DNA of 64,000 nt. It comes from Limnobacter sp. SAORIC-580 (GTDB lineage Bacteria > Pseudomonadota > Gammaproteobacteria > Burkholderiales > Burkholderiaceae_B). The stretch covers positions 2,294,001 through 2,358,000 of the forward strand of contig NZ_CP053084.1 in assembly GCF_013004065.1 (NCBI RefSeq), given 5' to 3'. Below are positions 45,726 through 58,663 of the stretch, piece by piece (position 1 is the stretch's first letter; every line of letters begins with the position of its first letter). The notes under the pieces are model-generated. The model had not been told where the DNA came from and searched no databases. It saw only the letters and a program-made list of their open reading frames with translations. The position numbers and the translations under genes are program-made.

Positions 45726-47950
45726 CGCTCAAGCTTCGCCAAACTCAGCATCAGCCACTTCATGCCTTGGCGGCCGAAGTTGATTTGAATTCTTTGGTCG
45801 TCACCCTCGCCCTCATAAGCCACCACTACACCGCTACCAAACTTGGCATGATTCACACCCGTGCCGATGTCGTAGGGTCGCTTGGCGGCTTTGTTGCTAT
45901 AACCCACGTTGAGCGTTTTATTTTGCCCCCACACTTTGGAATCGAGTGCATCCCAGCCTTGGCTGGCAATGTGTGCGCGTTTCGGCGTTAACCATTTCAA
46001 CACCTCCTCTGGCAATTCGTCCAGAAAACGAGAGCGCAGGTGATATCGAATTTGCCCGTGCAACATGCGCTGCTGCGCGTGGCTTAAAAACAGCTGTTCT
46101 CGTGCGCGGGTAATGGCCACATACATCAAGCGTCGTTCCTCTTCCACAGCCTCTACGCTGGTGCCATCGCCACCCTCCACGGAATTGCCGATACTGTTTT
46201 CGTGCGGGAATAGCCCTTCTTCAAGCCCGGTGACGAAGACGCACTTGAATTCAAGCCCTTTGGCCGAATGCGCTGTCATCAATTGAATGGCCTCTTGACC
46301 CGCTGCCGCAGCATTGTCACCGGCCTCGAGCGAAGCATGGGAAAGAAAATCAGCCAGCGGCGTAATCAACTTTTCCTCATCCACCATGGTGGCTGCGGCA
46401 TCTTGGTAATACCCTTCAGCAATCGCAAACGAGGCAGCGGCGTTCACCAATTCTTTCAAGTTTTCTACGCGGTCTTCACCATCTTTGTCCGCTTGAAAAT
46501 GAGCCACCAAACCCGATTCATTGATCACCTTGTCGACCAAGTCAGCAAGGCTCAAACCTCGGGTCTCGAACCGCATGCGTTCGATCAAATCTGCAAATTT
46601 TTTCAAACCGGCTTGCGCCCTGCCTTCCATGCGATGAATGGCGCGGTACAGCGAAGTACCCTGTGCTGTAGAAATGTCCTGAAGTTGCTCTACGCTGCGC
46701 GCACCAATTCCCCGTGCAGGAAAGTTCACCACACGTGAGAAGGAATTGTCGTCGTCGGCGTTGTCCATCAAACGCAAATACGCCAGCGCATGCTTGATTT
46801 CTGCACGTTCAAAAAACCGCAAACCACCATACACCCGATAAGGCATGCCCGCATTGAACAAGGCTTGTTCAACAACCCGGGATTGCGCATTGGAGCGGTA
46901 CAGAATTGCAATGTCCGACCGACCGTAGCCTTCTTCAAGCACCAGCTTTTTAATTCGGTCAATGATGAAAGCTGCCTCATCCTGGTCGCTGGTGGCCTCA
47001 TACACCCGAATCGCCTCACCTTCGCCAGCTTCGGTCCACAACTCTTTGCCCAAGCGAGCCTTGTTGTGCGCAATCAGCACGTTGGCGGCTTTCAGCACAT
47101 TGCCCACCGAACGGTAGTTTTGCTCCAGTTTGATGCGATTTTGTACATTGAAATCATTTTCAAACTGCACCATATTGGCCACGCGCGCACCGCGAAAAGC
47201 GTAAATGGACTGGTCATCGTCCCCCACTGCGAAGATGCAACCTTGCGATCCAGCCAAGCGTTTCAACCAGTTGTATTGCAGGCTGTTGGTGTCTTGAAAC
47301 TCGTCCACCAAAATGTATTTAAATCGAGCCTGGTAGTGTTCCCGCAGCGCAGGGTTGGCGCCCAACAATTCGAAGGAACGCAACAGCAGCTCAGCAAAAT
47401 CAACCACACCCTCGCGCTGGCACTGGGCTTCATAGGCTTCGTACAAGCGAACCATCATGCGGTGGTATTCGTCGTGCGCCTCTACGTCTTTGGGCCGCAG
47501 GCCTTGGTCTTTGGCTGAACCAATGAAATAGCTCAACTGCTTCGGCGGAAATTTTTCAGCATCTATGCCCAGCACTTTGTACATGCGCTTGATTGCCGAC
47601 AATTGGTCTTGCATGTCCAGAATTTGAAAAGCCTGAGGTAACCTAGCTTCCTTCCAGTGCGCGCGCAACATGCGGTTGCACAAGCCGTGAAAAGTACCCA
47701 CCCACATGCTGCGGGTGTTAATGGGCAGCATGCTTGAAATGCGGTGAAGCATTTCCTTGGCCGCCTTGTTGGTGAAGGTAACCGCCAATACCCCATTGGG
47801 GCCCACCTGCCCGGTTTGAATCAACCAGGCAATGCGCGCTGTCAGCACCTTGGTTTTGCCGCTGCCTGCCCCCGCCAGAATCAGTGCCGATTCACGGGGC
47901 AAGGTGACGGCTGCCAGTTGTTCAGGGTTCAGACTATCGAGTAAAGACAC
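45719..47950 (-). CDS. uvrD: ATP-dependent DNA helicase UvrD/PcrA type
   Basis: 743 aa superfamily 1A 3'-5' helicase. Walker A ILAGAGSGKTKVL, Walker B VDEFQDTN, motif III AVGDDDQSIYAFRGA, motif VI VAITRAREQLFLSHAQ. The C-terminal ~60 residues (GTGVNHAKFGSGVVVAYEGEGDD ... INFGRQGMKWLM) form the Tudor-like domain found in UvrD/PcrA but not in Rep. It acts in nucleotide excision and mismatch repair. Start codon is GTG 47950 with only a weak ribosome site. Its 3' end lies in a repeat copy. Confidence 0.95.
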   Translation of the reverse strand: MSLLDSLNPEQLAAVTLPRESALILAGAGSGKTKVLTARIAWLIQTGQVGPNGVLAVTFTNKAAKEMLHRISSMLPINTRSMWVGTFHGLCNRMLRAHWKEARLPQAFQILDMQDQLSAIKRMYKVLGIDAEKFPPKQLSYFIGSAKDQGLRPKDVEAHDEYHRMMVRLYEAYEAQCQREGVVDFAELLLRSFELLGANPALREHYQARFKYILVDEFQDTNSLQYNWLKRLAGSQGCIFAVGDDDQSIYAFRGARVANMVQFENDFNVQNRIKLEQNYRSVGNVLKAANVLIAHNKARLGKELWTEAGEGEAIRVYEATSDQDEAAFIIDRIKKLVLEEGYGRSDIAILYRSNAQSRVVEQALFNAGMPYRVYGGLRFFERAEIKHALAYLRLMDNADDDNSFSRVVNFPARGIGARSVEQLQDISTAQGTSLYRAIHRMEGRAQAGLKKFADLIERMRFETRGLSLADLVDKVINESGLVAHFQADKDGEDRVENLKELVNAAASFAIAEGYYQDAAATMVDEEKLITPLADFLSHASLEAGDNAAAAGQEAIQLMTAHSAKGLEFKCVFVTGLEEGLFPHENSIGNSVEGGDGTSVEAVEEERRLMYVAITRAREQLFLSHAQQRMLHGQIRYHLRSRFLDELPEEVLKWLTPKRAHIASQGWDALDSKVWGQNKTLNVGYSNKAAKRPYDIGTGVNHAKFGSGVVVAYEGEGDDQRIQINFGRQGMKWLMLSLAKLERG

Positions 47951-48045
47951 GGCTTCTCACATCAAAAATTGGTTTTGCTGTTGATTTTAACAGTGATTGC
48001 CCCACCTGCCTTGCCCGTAAAAAACGAAAAAGCCCGATATAATGA

Positions 48046-50760
<2,715 letters not shown>

Positions 50761-50788
50761 GATCGACCTCAACAACAAGCGAGTCTTT

Positions 50789-51298
50789 ATGAAACGTTTC
50801 TTTCAAACCATCGCCCTGCTGGCAACAACATTGGCGCTGACAGCCTGCGGCTTTCAGTTGCGTGGCCAGTACAACTTCGACTTTGAAAAAATCGAGTTGC
50901 GCGGCATGGAGAATTCAGAAATGAACCGCAACATGGACTTGCAACTTCAAATTCTGAACCTGAAGGTAAACCCGCCTGAAGGTGCGCCCTTGAAGTTAAA
51001 TTTGATCAGCGAAACGCGCGACCGCAGCATTGTCACCTTCAGTGCCACAGGCCGTGCGCGCGAGGTTCGAATTACCTATGAATTGTTGTATAGCGTGGTG
51101 GACAAAAACGGCGACTTCCTGATTGCCACCAGCCAACTGAGCCAAAGGCGCGAACTCACCTACACCGACGATCAAATTTTGGGCAAGGAAGCCGAGGAAA
51201 ACCAGCTTTACACCGAAATGCAGCGCGACATCGCGCGCCAAATTACCGGGCGGCTAAGCGCCTTGCAATTGGGATCAAAAGGGCAAGCAGCAAAGTGA
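50789..51298 (+). CDS. lptE: LPS-assembly lipoprotein LptE
   Basis: 169 aa outer-membrane lipoprotein that plugs the LptD translocon. Signal with lipobox LALTAC (C at ~20), followed by GFQLRGQ, the LptE start. The in-frame reading from 50723 overlaps leuS and is rejected; ATG 50789 is used. The leuS-lptE-holA order is conserved. The stop overlaps the holA GTG. Confidence 0.94.
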   Translation: MKRFFQTIALLATTLALTACGFQLRGQYNFDFEKIELRGMENSEMNRNMDLQLQILNLKVNPPEGAPLKLNLISETRDRSIVTFSATGRAREVRITYELLYSVVDKNGDFLIATSQLSQRRELTYTDDQILGKEAEENQLYTEMQRDIARQITGRLSALQLGSKGQAAK

Positions 51299-52335
51299 AA
51301 CAGATTGCGCTTGACACTTGGTTAAACGATGGCGCAAACACCGCTTTGCCTCAACTGCTGTGCGTATTCACCGATGAACCGCTTTTTGCAACCCAAGCCG
51401 CCGACCTGTACCGCCAGCGACTGAAAAAACAAACCGATTACCAGCGCCAAATTGTGGAAGTAGATCGGCAATTTGACCCGCAAGAGTTTTTGTCGCTGTT
51501 TGCTGAAGCATCATTGTTTGGCGACGTTTCGCTGGTTGATTTGAGAATCAATCAACCCAAACTCGGCAAAGAAGCGGCAGAGGCCTTGGCCAAAGCAGCC
51601 CAGTGGATCGCTGCAGGTGATACCGGGCATTACCTGCTGGTCAACGCTCCGAAGCTAAACAAAACCCAGGAAAAAAGTGCTGGTTTTGCAGAATTGCTGA
51701 CCAAAGGCACCGAGATTGCCTGCCGCCCAGTGGGCGCCGACACCCTACCCGGCTGGATAGCACAAGCCGCCAAACGCAAAGGCGTACAATTAAACCGTGA
51801 AACTTGTAGTTGGCTGGCCGAGAAAACCGAGGGTAACCTGCTGGTGGCGCATCAAACCATTGAAAAGCTGGCACTTGAACACCAAGGGGCCGTGGACATT
51901 GAACAGGTGCAAGGCATGGTTGCCAATTCGGCGCGTTTCAATGTGTTCGATTTGGGCGGCAGCCTGCTGGCCGGGGACGCCAGACGAATTACCCGAATGA
52001 TGGAAGGCTTGGAAGCCGAAGGGGAGGCCCCCACTTTGGTACTTTGGGCCTTGCAAGAGGAAATTCGTGCCATTCGCGACACACAGCAGGCCATGCGGCG
52101 TGGAATGTCTTTGTCGGATGCCTGCCGACAAAATAGAATTTGGGGACAAAGGCAAAACCACATTGCGGCCGCCCTGAAACGCCACAACCCTGGCAGCCTT
52201 CAAAAACTGACCGCTTGGTGTTATGCCGCTGAAAAAACCATCAAAGGCATGAAACAGGGCAACCCCTGGACCCTCTTTGAGATTATCGGCCTGGGTGTGG
52301 CGGGCATAGAACCGCCCGAATTGTGGACCAGTTGA
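51295..52335 (+). CDS. holA: DNA polymerase III delta subunit
   Basis: 346 aa clamp-loader subunit that opens the beta clamp. FTDEPLFATQAADLYRQRL near the N-terminus and FNVFDLGGSLLAGDARRITRMMEGLEAEGEAPTLVLWAL are family-typical (read as two pieces). GTG 51295 overlaps the lptE stop as GTGA, so translation is probably coupled. Confidence 0.94.
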   Translation: MKQIALDTWLNDGANTALPQLLCVFTDEPLFATQAADLYRQRLKKQTDYQRQIVEVDRQFDPQEFLSLFAEASLFGDVSLVDLRINQPKLGKEAAEALAKAAQWIAAGDTGHYLLVNAPKLNKTQEKSAGFAELLTKGTEIACRPVGADTLPGWIAQAAKRKGVQLNRETCSWLAEKTEGNLLVAHQTIEKLALEHQGAVDIEQVQGMVANSARFNVFDLGGSLLAGDARRITRMMEGLEAEGEAPTLVLWALQEEIRAIRDTQQAMRRGMSLSDACRQNRIWGQRQNHIAAALKRHNPGSLQKLTAWCYAAEKTIKGMKQGNPWTLFEIIGLGVAGIEPPELWTS

Positions 52336-52371
52336 ATCAATCGTACCGAACGATAGTACAGAGTAAGCAAT

Positions 52372-53628
52372 ATGAGCATTGAAGAACAAATTCTGGCCAT
52401 TGGCAAAAAGGCCCGCGCAGCCGCTGTTTACATGGCCAAAGCCAACACGCACGCGAAAAACGCAGCATTGCTTGAAACAGCCAAGCTGATTCGCGCCAAC
52501 AAGGCTGCGCTAACCCAGGCCAATCAAGCCGATATGGCACAAGCCCAAGCAAATGGCTTGGAGGCAGCATTGCTTGATCGCCTTGCATTAAGCGACAAGG
52601 CCATTGAAACCATGGCAGAAGGCCTGGAGCAAATTGCCCAACTGCCCGATCCAATTGGCGAGATGACCGATTTCAAAAACCGCCCGACTGGCATTCAAGT
52701 GGGCAAAATGCGTGTGCCCTTGGGCGTCATCGGTATTATTTATGAAAGCCGCCCGAACGTTACGGTAGACGCCGCTGGCCTTTGCATAAAATCGGGCAAT
52801 GCCACCATTTTGCGTGGCGGCTCCGAGGCGTTCCGTTGCAACCAGGCCTTGGCTGCGATCGTTGCACAAGGTTTGGAGGCAGCAGGTTTGCCCGCTGATG
52901 CCGTTCAAGTGATCGACACCACGGACCGCGCAGCAGTGGGCACATTGATTACCATGACTGAATATGTTGATGTGATTGTGCCTCGAGGTGGCAAAGGCTT
53001 GATTGAGCGGATTTCCCGCGATGCGAAGGTGCCTGTGATCAAGCACCTGGATGGCATTTGCCATGTTTTCATTGATGAGTCTGCAAACCTTAGCCATGCG
53101 GCCAACATTGCCGAGAATGCGAAAACCCACCGGTATGGCACCTGCAACACCATGGAAACTTTGCTGGTTCACGCCCATGTGGCCAAGCCCGCCTTGGCGG
53201 AACTTGCGCAGCGTTACGCAGCCAAAGGCGTCGAACTTCGCGGCTGCAAACGAACCATGGCGCTGTTACCCAGTGTAAAAGCGGCCACCGAGGAAGACTG
53301 GAGCACTGAATACCTCGCACCAATTTTGTCAATCAAAGTGGTCGACAGTCTTGACGAGGCCATCGCCCACATCAACCAATACGGGTCGCACCACACCGAC
53401 TGCATCGTGACGGAAAACCACAGTCACGCCATGCGCTTTATTCGGGAAGTGGATTCCGCCTCTGTGATGGTCAATGCATCAACCCGTTTTGCTGACGGAT
53501 TTGAATATGGCTTGGGTGCCGAAATCGGCATTTCCACCGATAAAATTCATGCGCGTGGCCCGGTCGGCCTTGAGGGCCTGACGAGCCAAAAGTACGTGGT
53601 GTTTGGCCACGGCGAAACAAGAAACTGA
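52372..53628 (+). CDS. proA: Gamma-glutamyl phosphate reductase
   Basis: 418 aa NADPH-dependent enzyme of proline synthesis. [33 protein letters not shown] and the catalytic Cys in [14 protein letters not shown] are seen (long motif read as adjacent parts). With proC, also in this window at 57.8 kb, it supplies the second and third steps; proB is not here. Confidence 0.97.
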   Translation: MSIEEQILAIGKKARAAAVYMAKANTHAKNAALLETAKLIRANKAALTQANQADMAQAQANGLEAALLDRLALSDKAIETMAEGLEQIAQLPDPIGEMTDFKNRPTGIQVGKMRVPLGVIGIIYESRPNVTVDAAGLCIKSGNATILRGGSEAFRCNQALAAIVAQGLEAAGLPADAVQVIDTTDRAAVGTLITMTEYVDVIVPRGGKGLIERISRDAKVPVIKHLDGICHVFIDESANLSHAANIAENAKTHRYGTCNTMETLLVHAHVAKPALAELAQRYAAKGVELRGCKRTMALLPSVKAATEEDWSTEYLAPILSIKVVDSLDEAIAHINQYGSHHTDCIVTENHSHAMRFIREVDSASVMVNASTRFADGFEYGLGAEIGISTDKIHARGPVGLEGLTSQKYVVFGHGETRN

Positions 53629-53655
53629 TTGATTCAAAACCAACTGGAGCAGTAC

Positions 53656-54087
53656 ATGGACGGTTACCTGTGGGTGAAAGCCTTTCACATTTTGTTTGTC
53701 GCTTCCTGGTTTGCGGGTTTGTTTTACCTGCCCAGAATTTTTGTAAACCTGGCCATGGAAACGGAGCCAGCCGCCACAGCGCGCTTGCTGCAAATGGCGA
53801 AAAAACTTTACAAATTCATGACCCTTCTGGCCATTCCAGCCTTGTTGCTGGGTTTTGCGCTGGTGGGGGTATACCAAATTGGTGTTGGTGGGCAAAGTGG
53901 TTGGCTACATGCAAAAATTTTCGTTGTTTTCGCCATTGCCGGTTACCACTACAGCTGCGGTCGCATTCTGCGCAAATTTGAAGCAGGCCAAAACACACGC
54001 AGTCACACATACTTCCGGTGGTTCAATGAGGTGCCCGTGGTACTCATGACCATCGCCATCATCCTGGTGGTAGTCAAACCTTTCTAA
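53656..54087 (+). CDS. hemJ: HemJ-type protoporphyrinogen IX oxidase (UPF0093)
   Basis: 143 aa with four membrane segments. YLWVKAFHILFVASWFAGLF and WLHAKIFVVFAIAGYHYSCGR carry the conserved His and Lys of HemJ. It converts protoporphyrinogen to protoporphyrin in heme synthesis. The frame opens at TTG 53629 next to the proA stop, but TGGAGC lies 6 nt before ATG 53656, and the N-terminus from there matches the family. An alternative label is CopD-family protein. Confidence 0.85.
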   Translation: MDGYLWVKAFHILFVASWFAGLFYLPRIFVNLAMETEPAATARLLQMAKKLYKFMTLLAIPALLLGFALVGVYQIGVGGQSGWLHAKIFVVFAIAGYHYSCGRILRKFEAGQNTRSHTYFRWFNEVPVVLMTIAIILVVVKPF

Positions 54088-54104
54088 TTTTTTAAAAGTA
54101 ATTC

Positions 54105-55466
54105 ATGCCCTATTCAAGCCCCAATCATTCCAAGCCGAATAACGCCGGCAAACCCGCCGGTCAGCAACACAACTCGACCAAGCAGAGTGTGTTCAACTGT
54201 TTTGCAAGCTGCCCGCGTGGCCTGGAAGAAATTCTGGTGGCTGAACTGGAAACCATGGGTGCTCAAAAAACCCGTGCAGTAACCGGTGGCTGTACATTCG
54301 AAGCCAGCTGGCGCCAAGCCACCCGCATGACCTACTGGACCCGTTTTGCAGGCCGCATTGGGCTTGAATTGGCGAGGGGAGAATGCAGCAATGAAGAACA
54401 GTTCTACAATATCGCCAAGTCGGTTGACTGGTACAACTGGTTCAAGCTGTCTAACACTTTCCGGGTTGACCTGAATAATCTGGGAGCCGACATTCAAAGC
54501 GTTCGCTTCACACAGCTGCGCCTGAAAGACGCCGTATGCGATTCATTCCTTGAGCGTTTCGACGAACGCCCGAACGTCAGTGTTGAAGCACCGGATGTAC
54601 GGATTTTCGCAGCCATCAGTCCTACTGAAGCCATGGTGTACATTGACCTGGCTGGTGAAAACCTGTTTAAGCGGGGTTGGCGCGAAGAAGCGGGTGTGGC
54701 GCCACTGAAAGAGAACCTGGCTGCTGGCCTGTGGCACATTGCACGCCACAGCGAAGCAGGCAAAAATGCCGATGTGTTTCTCGACCCATTTTGCGGCAGC
54801 GGTACGCTGGTCATCGAATCACTTTCGCAGCTGTGTGATCGTGCCCCAGGCCTGGAGCGCCCTTTCGCTTTTGAGAACCTGAAACCTTTCACCCGAGAAT
54901 GGGGCAAAGAACTTCAAGAGGATGCCAACCGGCGGTTCAATGCCGGCCTGGACAAGGCGCTGACCACACCCTACTTCCAATGGTATGCCAGCGACATCAC
55001 GGAACTGTTGATCGACATTGCCCAAGAGAATTTGGCACGTGCCGGTTTTGAAGAGTTGCTAGACGCTGGTATCGTGCAATTTGCGCAACGCGATGCGCTC
55101 ACTGTTGAACCACCCACACCCGCAGGCATCGTGTTCAGCAACCCCCCCTATGGTGAACGTGTACGCGCCAAGGGTGCAGATGTACCTGAAGACGAAGCCT
55201 ACGAACGATTGTTCAAAGCCTACGGTGACCATCTAAAAATGAATTTTTCAGGCTGGACGGCCTTTTTGTTTTCAGGCGACCTAGAAATCAAGAAAACCTT
55301 GGGATTAAGCCCCAAACGTAAACGCCCATTGTTTAACGGACCGATTGAATGTCGGCTGTTTGAAATTCCGCTGACCCGCGGTGTGTATCGACCGAGGGCC
55401 AACGGTGAACTTGCTGCCAATCCAATCACGGAACAACCCCAAGCCGGCAACAGCACAGAAGACTGA
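54105..55466 (+). CDS. THUMP-domain RNA methyltransferase (RlmL N-terminal-half type)
   Basis: 453 aa. A basic, Asn/Lys-rich N-terminal tail (1-28), a THUMP domain (~30-165), then a methyltransferase domain with DPFCGSGTLVIE (SAM loop) and FSNPPYGERV (NPPY motif, N2-guanine type). It corresponds to the RlmL half of E. coli RlmKL and lacks the second (RlmK) domain, so 23S rRNA m2G methylation is likely but unproven. Convergent with the glutathione peroxidase gene, 12 bp apart. Confidence 0.88.
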   Translation: MPYSSPNHSKPNNAGKPAGQQHNSTKQSVFNCFASCPRGLEEILVAELETMGAQKTRAVTGGCTFEASWRQATRMTYWTRFAGRIGLELARGECSNEEQFYNIAKSVDWYNWFKLSNTFRVDLNNLGADIQSVRFTQLRLKDAVCDSFLERFDERPNVSVEAPDVRIFAAISPTEAMVYIDLAGENLFKRGWREEAGVAPLKENLAAGLWHIARHSEAGKNADVFLDPFCGSGTLVIESLSQLCDRAPGLERPFAFENLKPFTREWGKELQEDANRRFNAGLDKALTTPYFQWYASDITELLIDIAQENLARAGFEELLDAGIVQFAQRDALTVEPPTPAGIVFSNPPYGERVRAKGADVPEDEAYERLFKAYGDHLKMNFSGWTAFLFSGDLEIKKTLGLSPKRKRPLFNGPIECRLFEIPLTRGVYRPRANGELAANPITEQPQAGNSTED

Positions 55467-55478
55467 ATAAAGCTGAAA

Positions 55479-55967
55479 TTACTCTGCCAACAACTTGGCG
55501 ATATCCGCTTTTAAATCTGCAGGCTTGGTGGTGGGGGCGTAACGGTCATACACCTCACCATTTTTGCGAACCAAAAACTTGGTGAAATTCCACTTGATGG
55601 CCTCGGTGCCCAAAATGCCCTTGGCTTGCGAAGTCAGGTATTTGAACAATGGATGGGCATCGCTGCCTTTTACATCCACCTTCTCTGCCATCAAAAAATC
55701 AACGCCGTAATTCTTCTGGCAAAAGCTGGCAATTACCTCTTCAGTACCCGGTTCTTGGCCCCCGAACTGATTGCAGGGAAAACCGATAATCACCAAGCCC
55801 TTCTGGCCCAATTCTTTGTGCAGTTCCTGCAAACCTTCGTACTGCGGCGTGAAACCACACTTGCTGGCCGTGTTCACAATCAACAGAACCTTGCCTTGAA
55901 AATCCGCGAGGCTCAGCGGCTTACCGTCGAGGGTTTTGCTTGAAAACTCGTACACATTGCTTGCCAT
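55479..55967 (-). CDS. Glutathione peroxidase family (thiol peroxidase)
   Basis: 162 aa thioredoxin fold. Peroxidatic Cys C37 in NTASKCGFTPQY, with Gln in GFPCNQFGGQEPG and Trp in WNFTKFLV, completing the catalytic group. It is the Cys, not selenocysteine, form; such enzymes often use thioredoxin. No signal peptide. OxyR is 4 kb away and may be relevant, but no binding site is claimed. Confidence 0.94.
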   Translation of the reverse strand: MASNVYEFSSKTLDGKPLSLADFQGKVLLIVNTASKCGFTPQYEGLQELHKELGQKGLVIIGFPCNQFGGQEPGTEEVIASFCQKNYGVDFLMAEKVDVKGSDAHPLFKYLTSQAKGILGTEAIKWNFTKFLVRKNGEVYDRYAPTTKPADLKADIAKLLAE

Positions 55968-56024
55968 GGGAATTGCCTCTCAAGGGTTTGTTGAAAAGCA
56001 AGTTTACCTGCAAACCCAAATTGC

Positions 56025-57059
56025 TCAAGGCTGGTTCGAGCCCGAAATCACACTCATCGCCACTTCTCGAGTAATCCTTCCAGTCATCAAAAGCCGTTGC
56101 ACCGCCTGCTCCATGGTCTGCATGCCATGCTGCGAACCCGTTTGAATGGACGACAACATTTGCGCCACCTTGCCTTCACGAATCAAATTTCGAATCGGCG
56201 GCGTGGCCATCATGATTTCATGCGCAGCAACTCGCCCGCCCCCCTGCTTTTTCAGCAGGGTTTGACAAATTACGGCACGCAGCGATTCCGACAACATGGC
56301 GCGCACCATGCTTTTGTCAGCCGATGGGAATGCATCAATAATACGGTCAATGGTTTTGGGTGCAGAGGAAGTGTGCAAGGTGGCAAAAACCAGGTGCCCG
56401 GTTTCAGCTGCAGTCAAGGCCAGTTGAATGGTTTCAAGATCACGCATTTCGCCAACCAGAATTACATCTGGGTCCTCTCGCAGGGCAGAACGCAAAGCTG
56501 CACCAAATGAATGGGTGTGCTCACCCAACTCGCGTTGGTTAATCACACAGTTCATCGGTGTGTGCGTAAATTCAATCGGGTCCTCAATGGTCAGAATATG
56601 CGCCTTCTGGTTGCGGTTTACATCATCCACCATCGCTGCCAAGGTGGTACTTTTGCCCGAGCCGGTGGGACCGGTAACCAGTACCAGACCATTGGGTTCA
56701 CGCGCAATTTGACGGAACACGGCGGGTGCCTCCAGTTCCTCCAGCGTTTTTACTCGGCTGGGCACCACCCGAAATGCCGCCGATGCACCCCTGCTCTGCA
56801 TGAATGCATTCACACGAAAACGCGACAAACCATCCACTGAAAAACTGTAATCACATTCATGCGACTGTTCCCAGCCTTGCCATTGCGCTTCTGTCATCGA
56901 CCCCTGAATCAGTCGATAAATCTCACGGTGTCCCAACACAGATTCACTCAGTTTGCGCATTTCACCGTTTACACGGATCATCGGTGGCATGTCTGCCGAC
57001 AAATGCAAATCCGATGCATGCTCTTCAACAGCCCAGGTTAACAACTCGGTTAGTGTCAT
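56025..57059 (-). CDS. pilT: Type IV pilus retraction ATPase PilT
   Basis: 344 aa. Walker A GPTGSGKSTT, Asp box/Walker B in DPDVILVGEMRD, His box in TGHLVFATLHTSSA and the retraction signature PPIRNLIREGKVAQM. Start is ATG 57059 (MTLTELLTWAVEEHASDLHLS); the upstream reading to 57155 overlaps the divergent yggS gene. Drives pilus retraction and twitching motility. The divergence from yggS-proC is a common proteobacterial arrangement. Confidence 0.95.
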   Translation of the reverse strand: MTLTELLTWAVEEHASDLHLSADMPPMIRVNGEMRKLSESVLGHREIYRLIQGSMTEAQWQGWEQSHECDYSFSVDGLSRFRVNAFMQSRGASAAFRVVPSRVKTLEELEAPAVFRQIAREPNGLVLVTGPTGSGKSTTLAAMVDDVNRNQKAHILTIEDPIEFTHTPMNCVINQRELGEHTHSFGAALRSALREDPDVILVGEMRDLETIQLALTAAETGHLVFATLHTSSAPKTIDRIIDAFPSADKSMVRAMLSESLRAVICQTLLKKQGGGRVAAHEIMMATPPIRNLIREGKVAQMLSSIQTGSQHGMQTMEQAVQRLLMTGRITREVAMSVISGSNQP

Positions 57060-57098
57060 GTGGCTATAATCTCCCTTTAAGCATTGAATTGATGCACC

Positions 57099-57812
57099 AT
57101 GAGCCGAGCCACACAATTGGCTGAAATTCAAAACCGAATCACAGCCGCATGCCACAAAGCGGGTCGACCGGGTTCAGCGGTCAAGCTGCTAGCGGTCAGT
57201 AAAACTTTTCCCTTGAGCGATATCCTTGAGTTTTACAGCTGCGGGCAAACAGCCTTTGGTGAAAATTACCTGCAGGAAGCGCTGGACAAAATCACCCAGC
57301 TGGCTGATCACCCCAATGCGCAAACAATGAATGCCAACCTTGAATGGCATTTCATCGGGCCCATACAAAGCAATAAAACCAAACCAATTGCAGAAAACTT
57401 CTCCTGGGTGCACAGCGTTGACCGCTTGAAAATTGCGCAACGCTTGTCAGATCAACGCCCAGAAAACCTCCCACCCTTGAATGTGCTGGTACAAATCAAT
57501 ACCTCGGGCGAAGACAGCAAATCCGGCCTCAGTCCAGCGCTCGCGATTGACTTGTGCCATCAAATTCATGGCATGAAAAACATGGCGTTGCGCGGCCTCA
57601 TGACCATTCCCAGCAACACAGACAACACCGATCAATTGAAATCTGAATTTTTAGAATGTAAGTCGGTTTTCGATTCGCTCAATTCAAACGGCCTGAGCCT
57701 GGACACGCTTTCAATGGGCATGTCCGCAGACCTGGAGTTGGCGATTGAATGCGGCTCAAGCTGCGTGCGCGTGGGTTCAGCCCTGTTTGGTGCACGCGAC
57801 TATTCAAAATAA
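57099..57812 (+). CDS. yggS: PLP homeostasis protein (YggS/PLPBP family)
   Basis: 237 aa single-domain TIM barrel. KLLAVSKTFP holds the PLP-binding Lys; HFIGPIQSNKTKPIAENF and the closing LSMGMSADLELAIECGSSCVRVGSALFG are family signatures. It binds PLP without known catalysis and balances B6 vitamers and amino acids. Followed after 15 bp by proC. Confidence 0.95.
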   Translation: MSRATQLAEIQNRITAACHKAGRPGSAVKLLAVSKTFPLSDILEFYSCGQTAFGENYLQEALDKITQLADHPNAQTMNANLEWHFIGPIQSNKTKPIAENFSWVHSVDRLKIAQRLSDQRPENLPPLNVLVQINTSGEDSKSGLSPALAIDLCHQIHGMKNMALRGLMTIPSNTDNTDQLKSEFLECKSVFDSLNSNGLSLDTLSMGMSADLELAIECGSSCVRVGSALFGARDYSK

Positions 57813-57827
57813 ACACACGGAATCACT

Positions 57828-58634
57828 ATGCAGAACACTCTATTCATTGGCGGCGGCAACATGGCATTTGCCATTCTTGGCGGATTGATTGGCAGTGGCA
57901 TACCTGCCAGCACATTTCATGTGATTGATCCCAGCCCGGAAGCAGCCTCAAAAATGTCCACTTTGAATATTCAGTGCACCACCGATTGGCCGAGCAACTT
58001 CACCCCGGCAATCGTGGTGCTCGCCGTAAAACCTCAATTGATGCAAAGCGTACTGAACAGCCAGGCAGCCCATTTGAAACAGGTGTTGATGGTCAGCATT
58101 GCCGCGGGTGTCAGCGTGGCTCAAATACGGGACTGGAGCCAGCAGAACGATGCACGCGTGGTGCGCTGCATGCCCAACACCCCCGCCTTGGTCTCGCAGG
58201 GTATCTCAGGCCTGTTTTTCACCGCGAATTGTTCTGCAGAAGATCGCAGTATTGCCCAGCAAATTTTCAGTAGCTGTGGTGAAGTTCTGGTGCTGAACCA
58301 AGAAGATGAAATCAACGCGGTAACAGCCATTTCAGGCAGTGGTCCTGGCTATGTTTTTTTCATGATGGAAGCCTTGGCCATGGCCGCGAAAAACCTGGGA
58401 TTCAACGAGGCACAAGCCAACTTACTGGTGAGCCAAACTTTTTTGGGCGCCGCCACACTGGCCAGGCAGTCCAATGATTCGTTTGCTACCCTGCGGGAGA
58501 AAGTCACGAGCAAAGGAGGCACCACCTTTGCCGGTCTTGAACAGTTGCGCGCGCGTGGCGTGCAGGAAGCCATCGTTAGCGCAGCCAAATCCGCATGTGA
58601 ACGTGCCGTCGAACTACAAAAGGGTGTCAGCTAA
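57828..58634 (+). CDS. proC: Pyrroline-5-carboxylate reductase
   Basis: 268 aa NAD(P)H-dependent last step of proline synthesis. Rossmann loop FIGGGNMAFAILGGLIGSG near the N-terminus and the C-terminal signature LREKVTSKGGTTFAGLEQL. Downstream of yggS by 15 bp; the pair is conserved. Confidence 0.96.
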   Translation: MQNTLFIGGGNMAFAILGGLIGSGIPASTFHVIDPSPEAASKMSTLNIQCTTDWPSNFTPAIVVLAVKPQLMQSVLNSQAAHLKQVLMVSIAAGVSVAQIRDWSQQNDARVVRCMPNTPALVSQGISGLFFTANCSAEDRSIAQQIFSSCGEVLVLNQEDEINAVTAISGSGPGYVFFMMEALAMAAKNLGFNEAQANLLVSQTFLGAATLARQSNDSFATLREKVTSKGGTTFAGLEQLRARGVQEAIVSAAKSACERAVELQKGVS

Positions 58635-58663
58635 GTCAACACCAAACCACGCGCTGGCCGCGC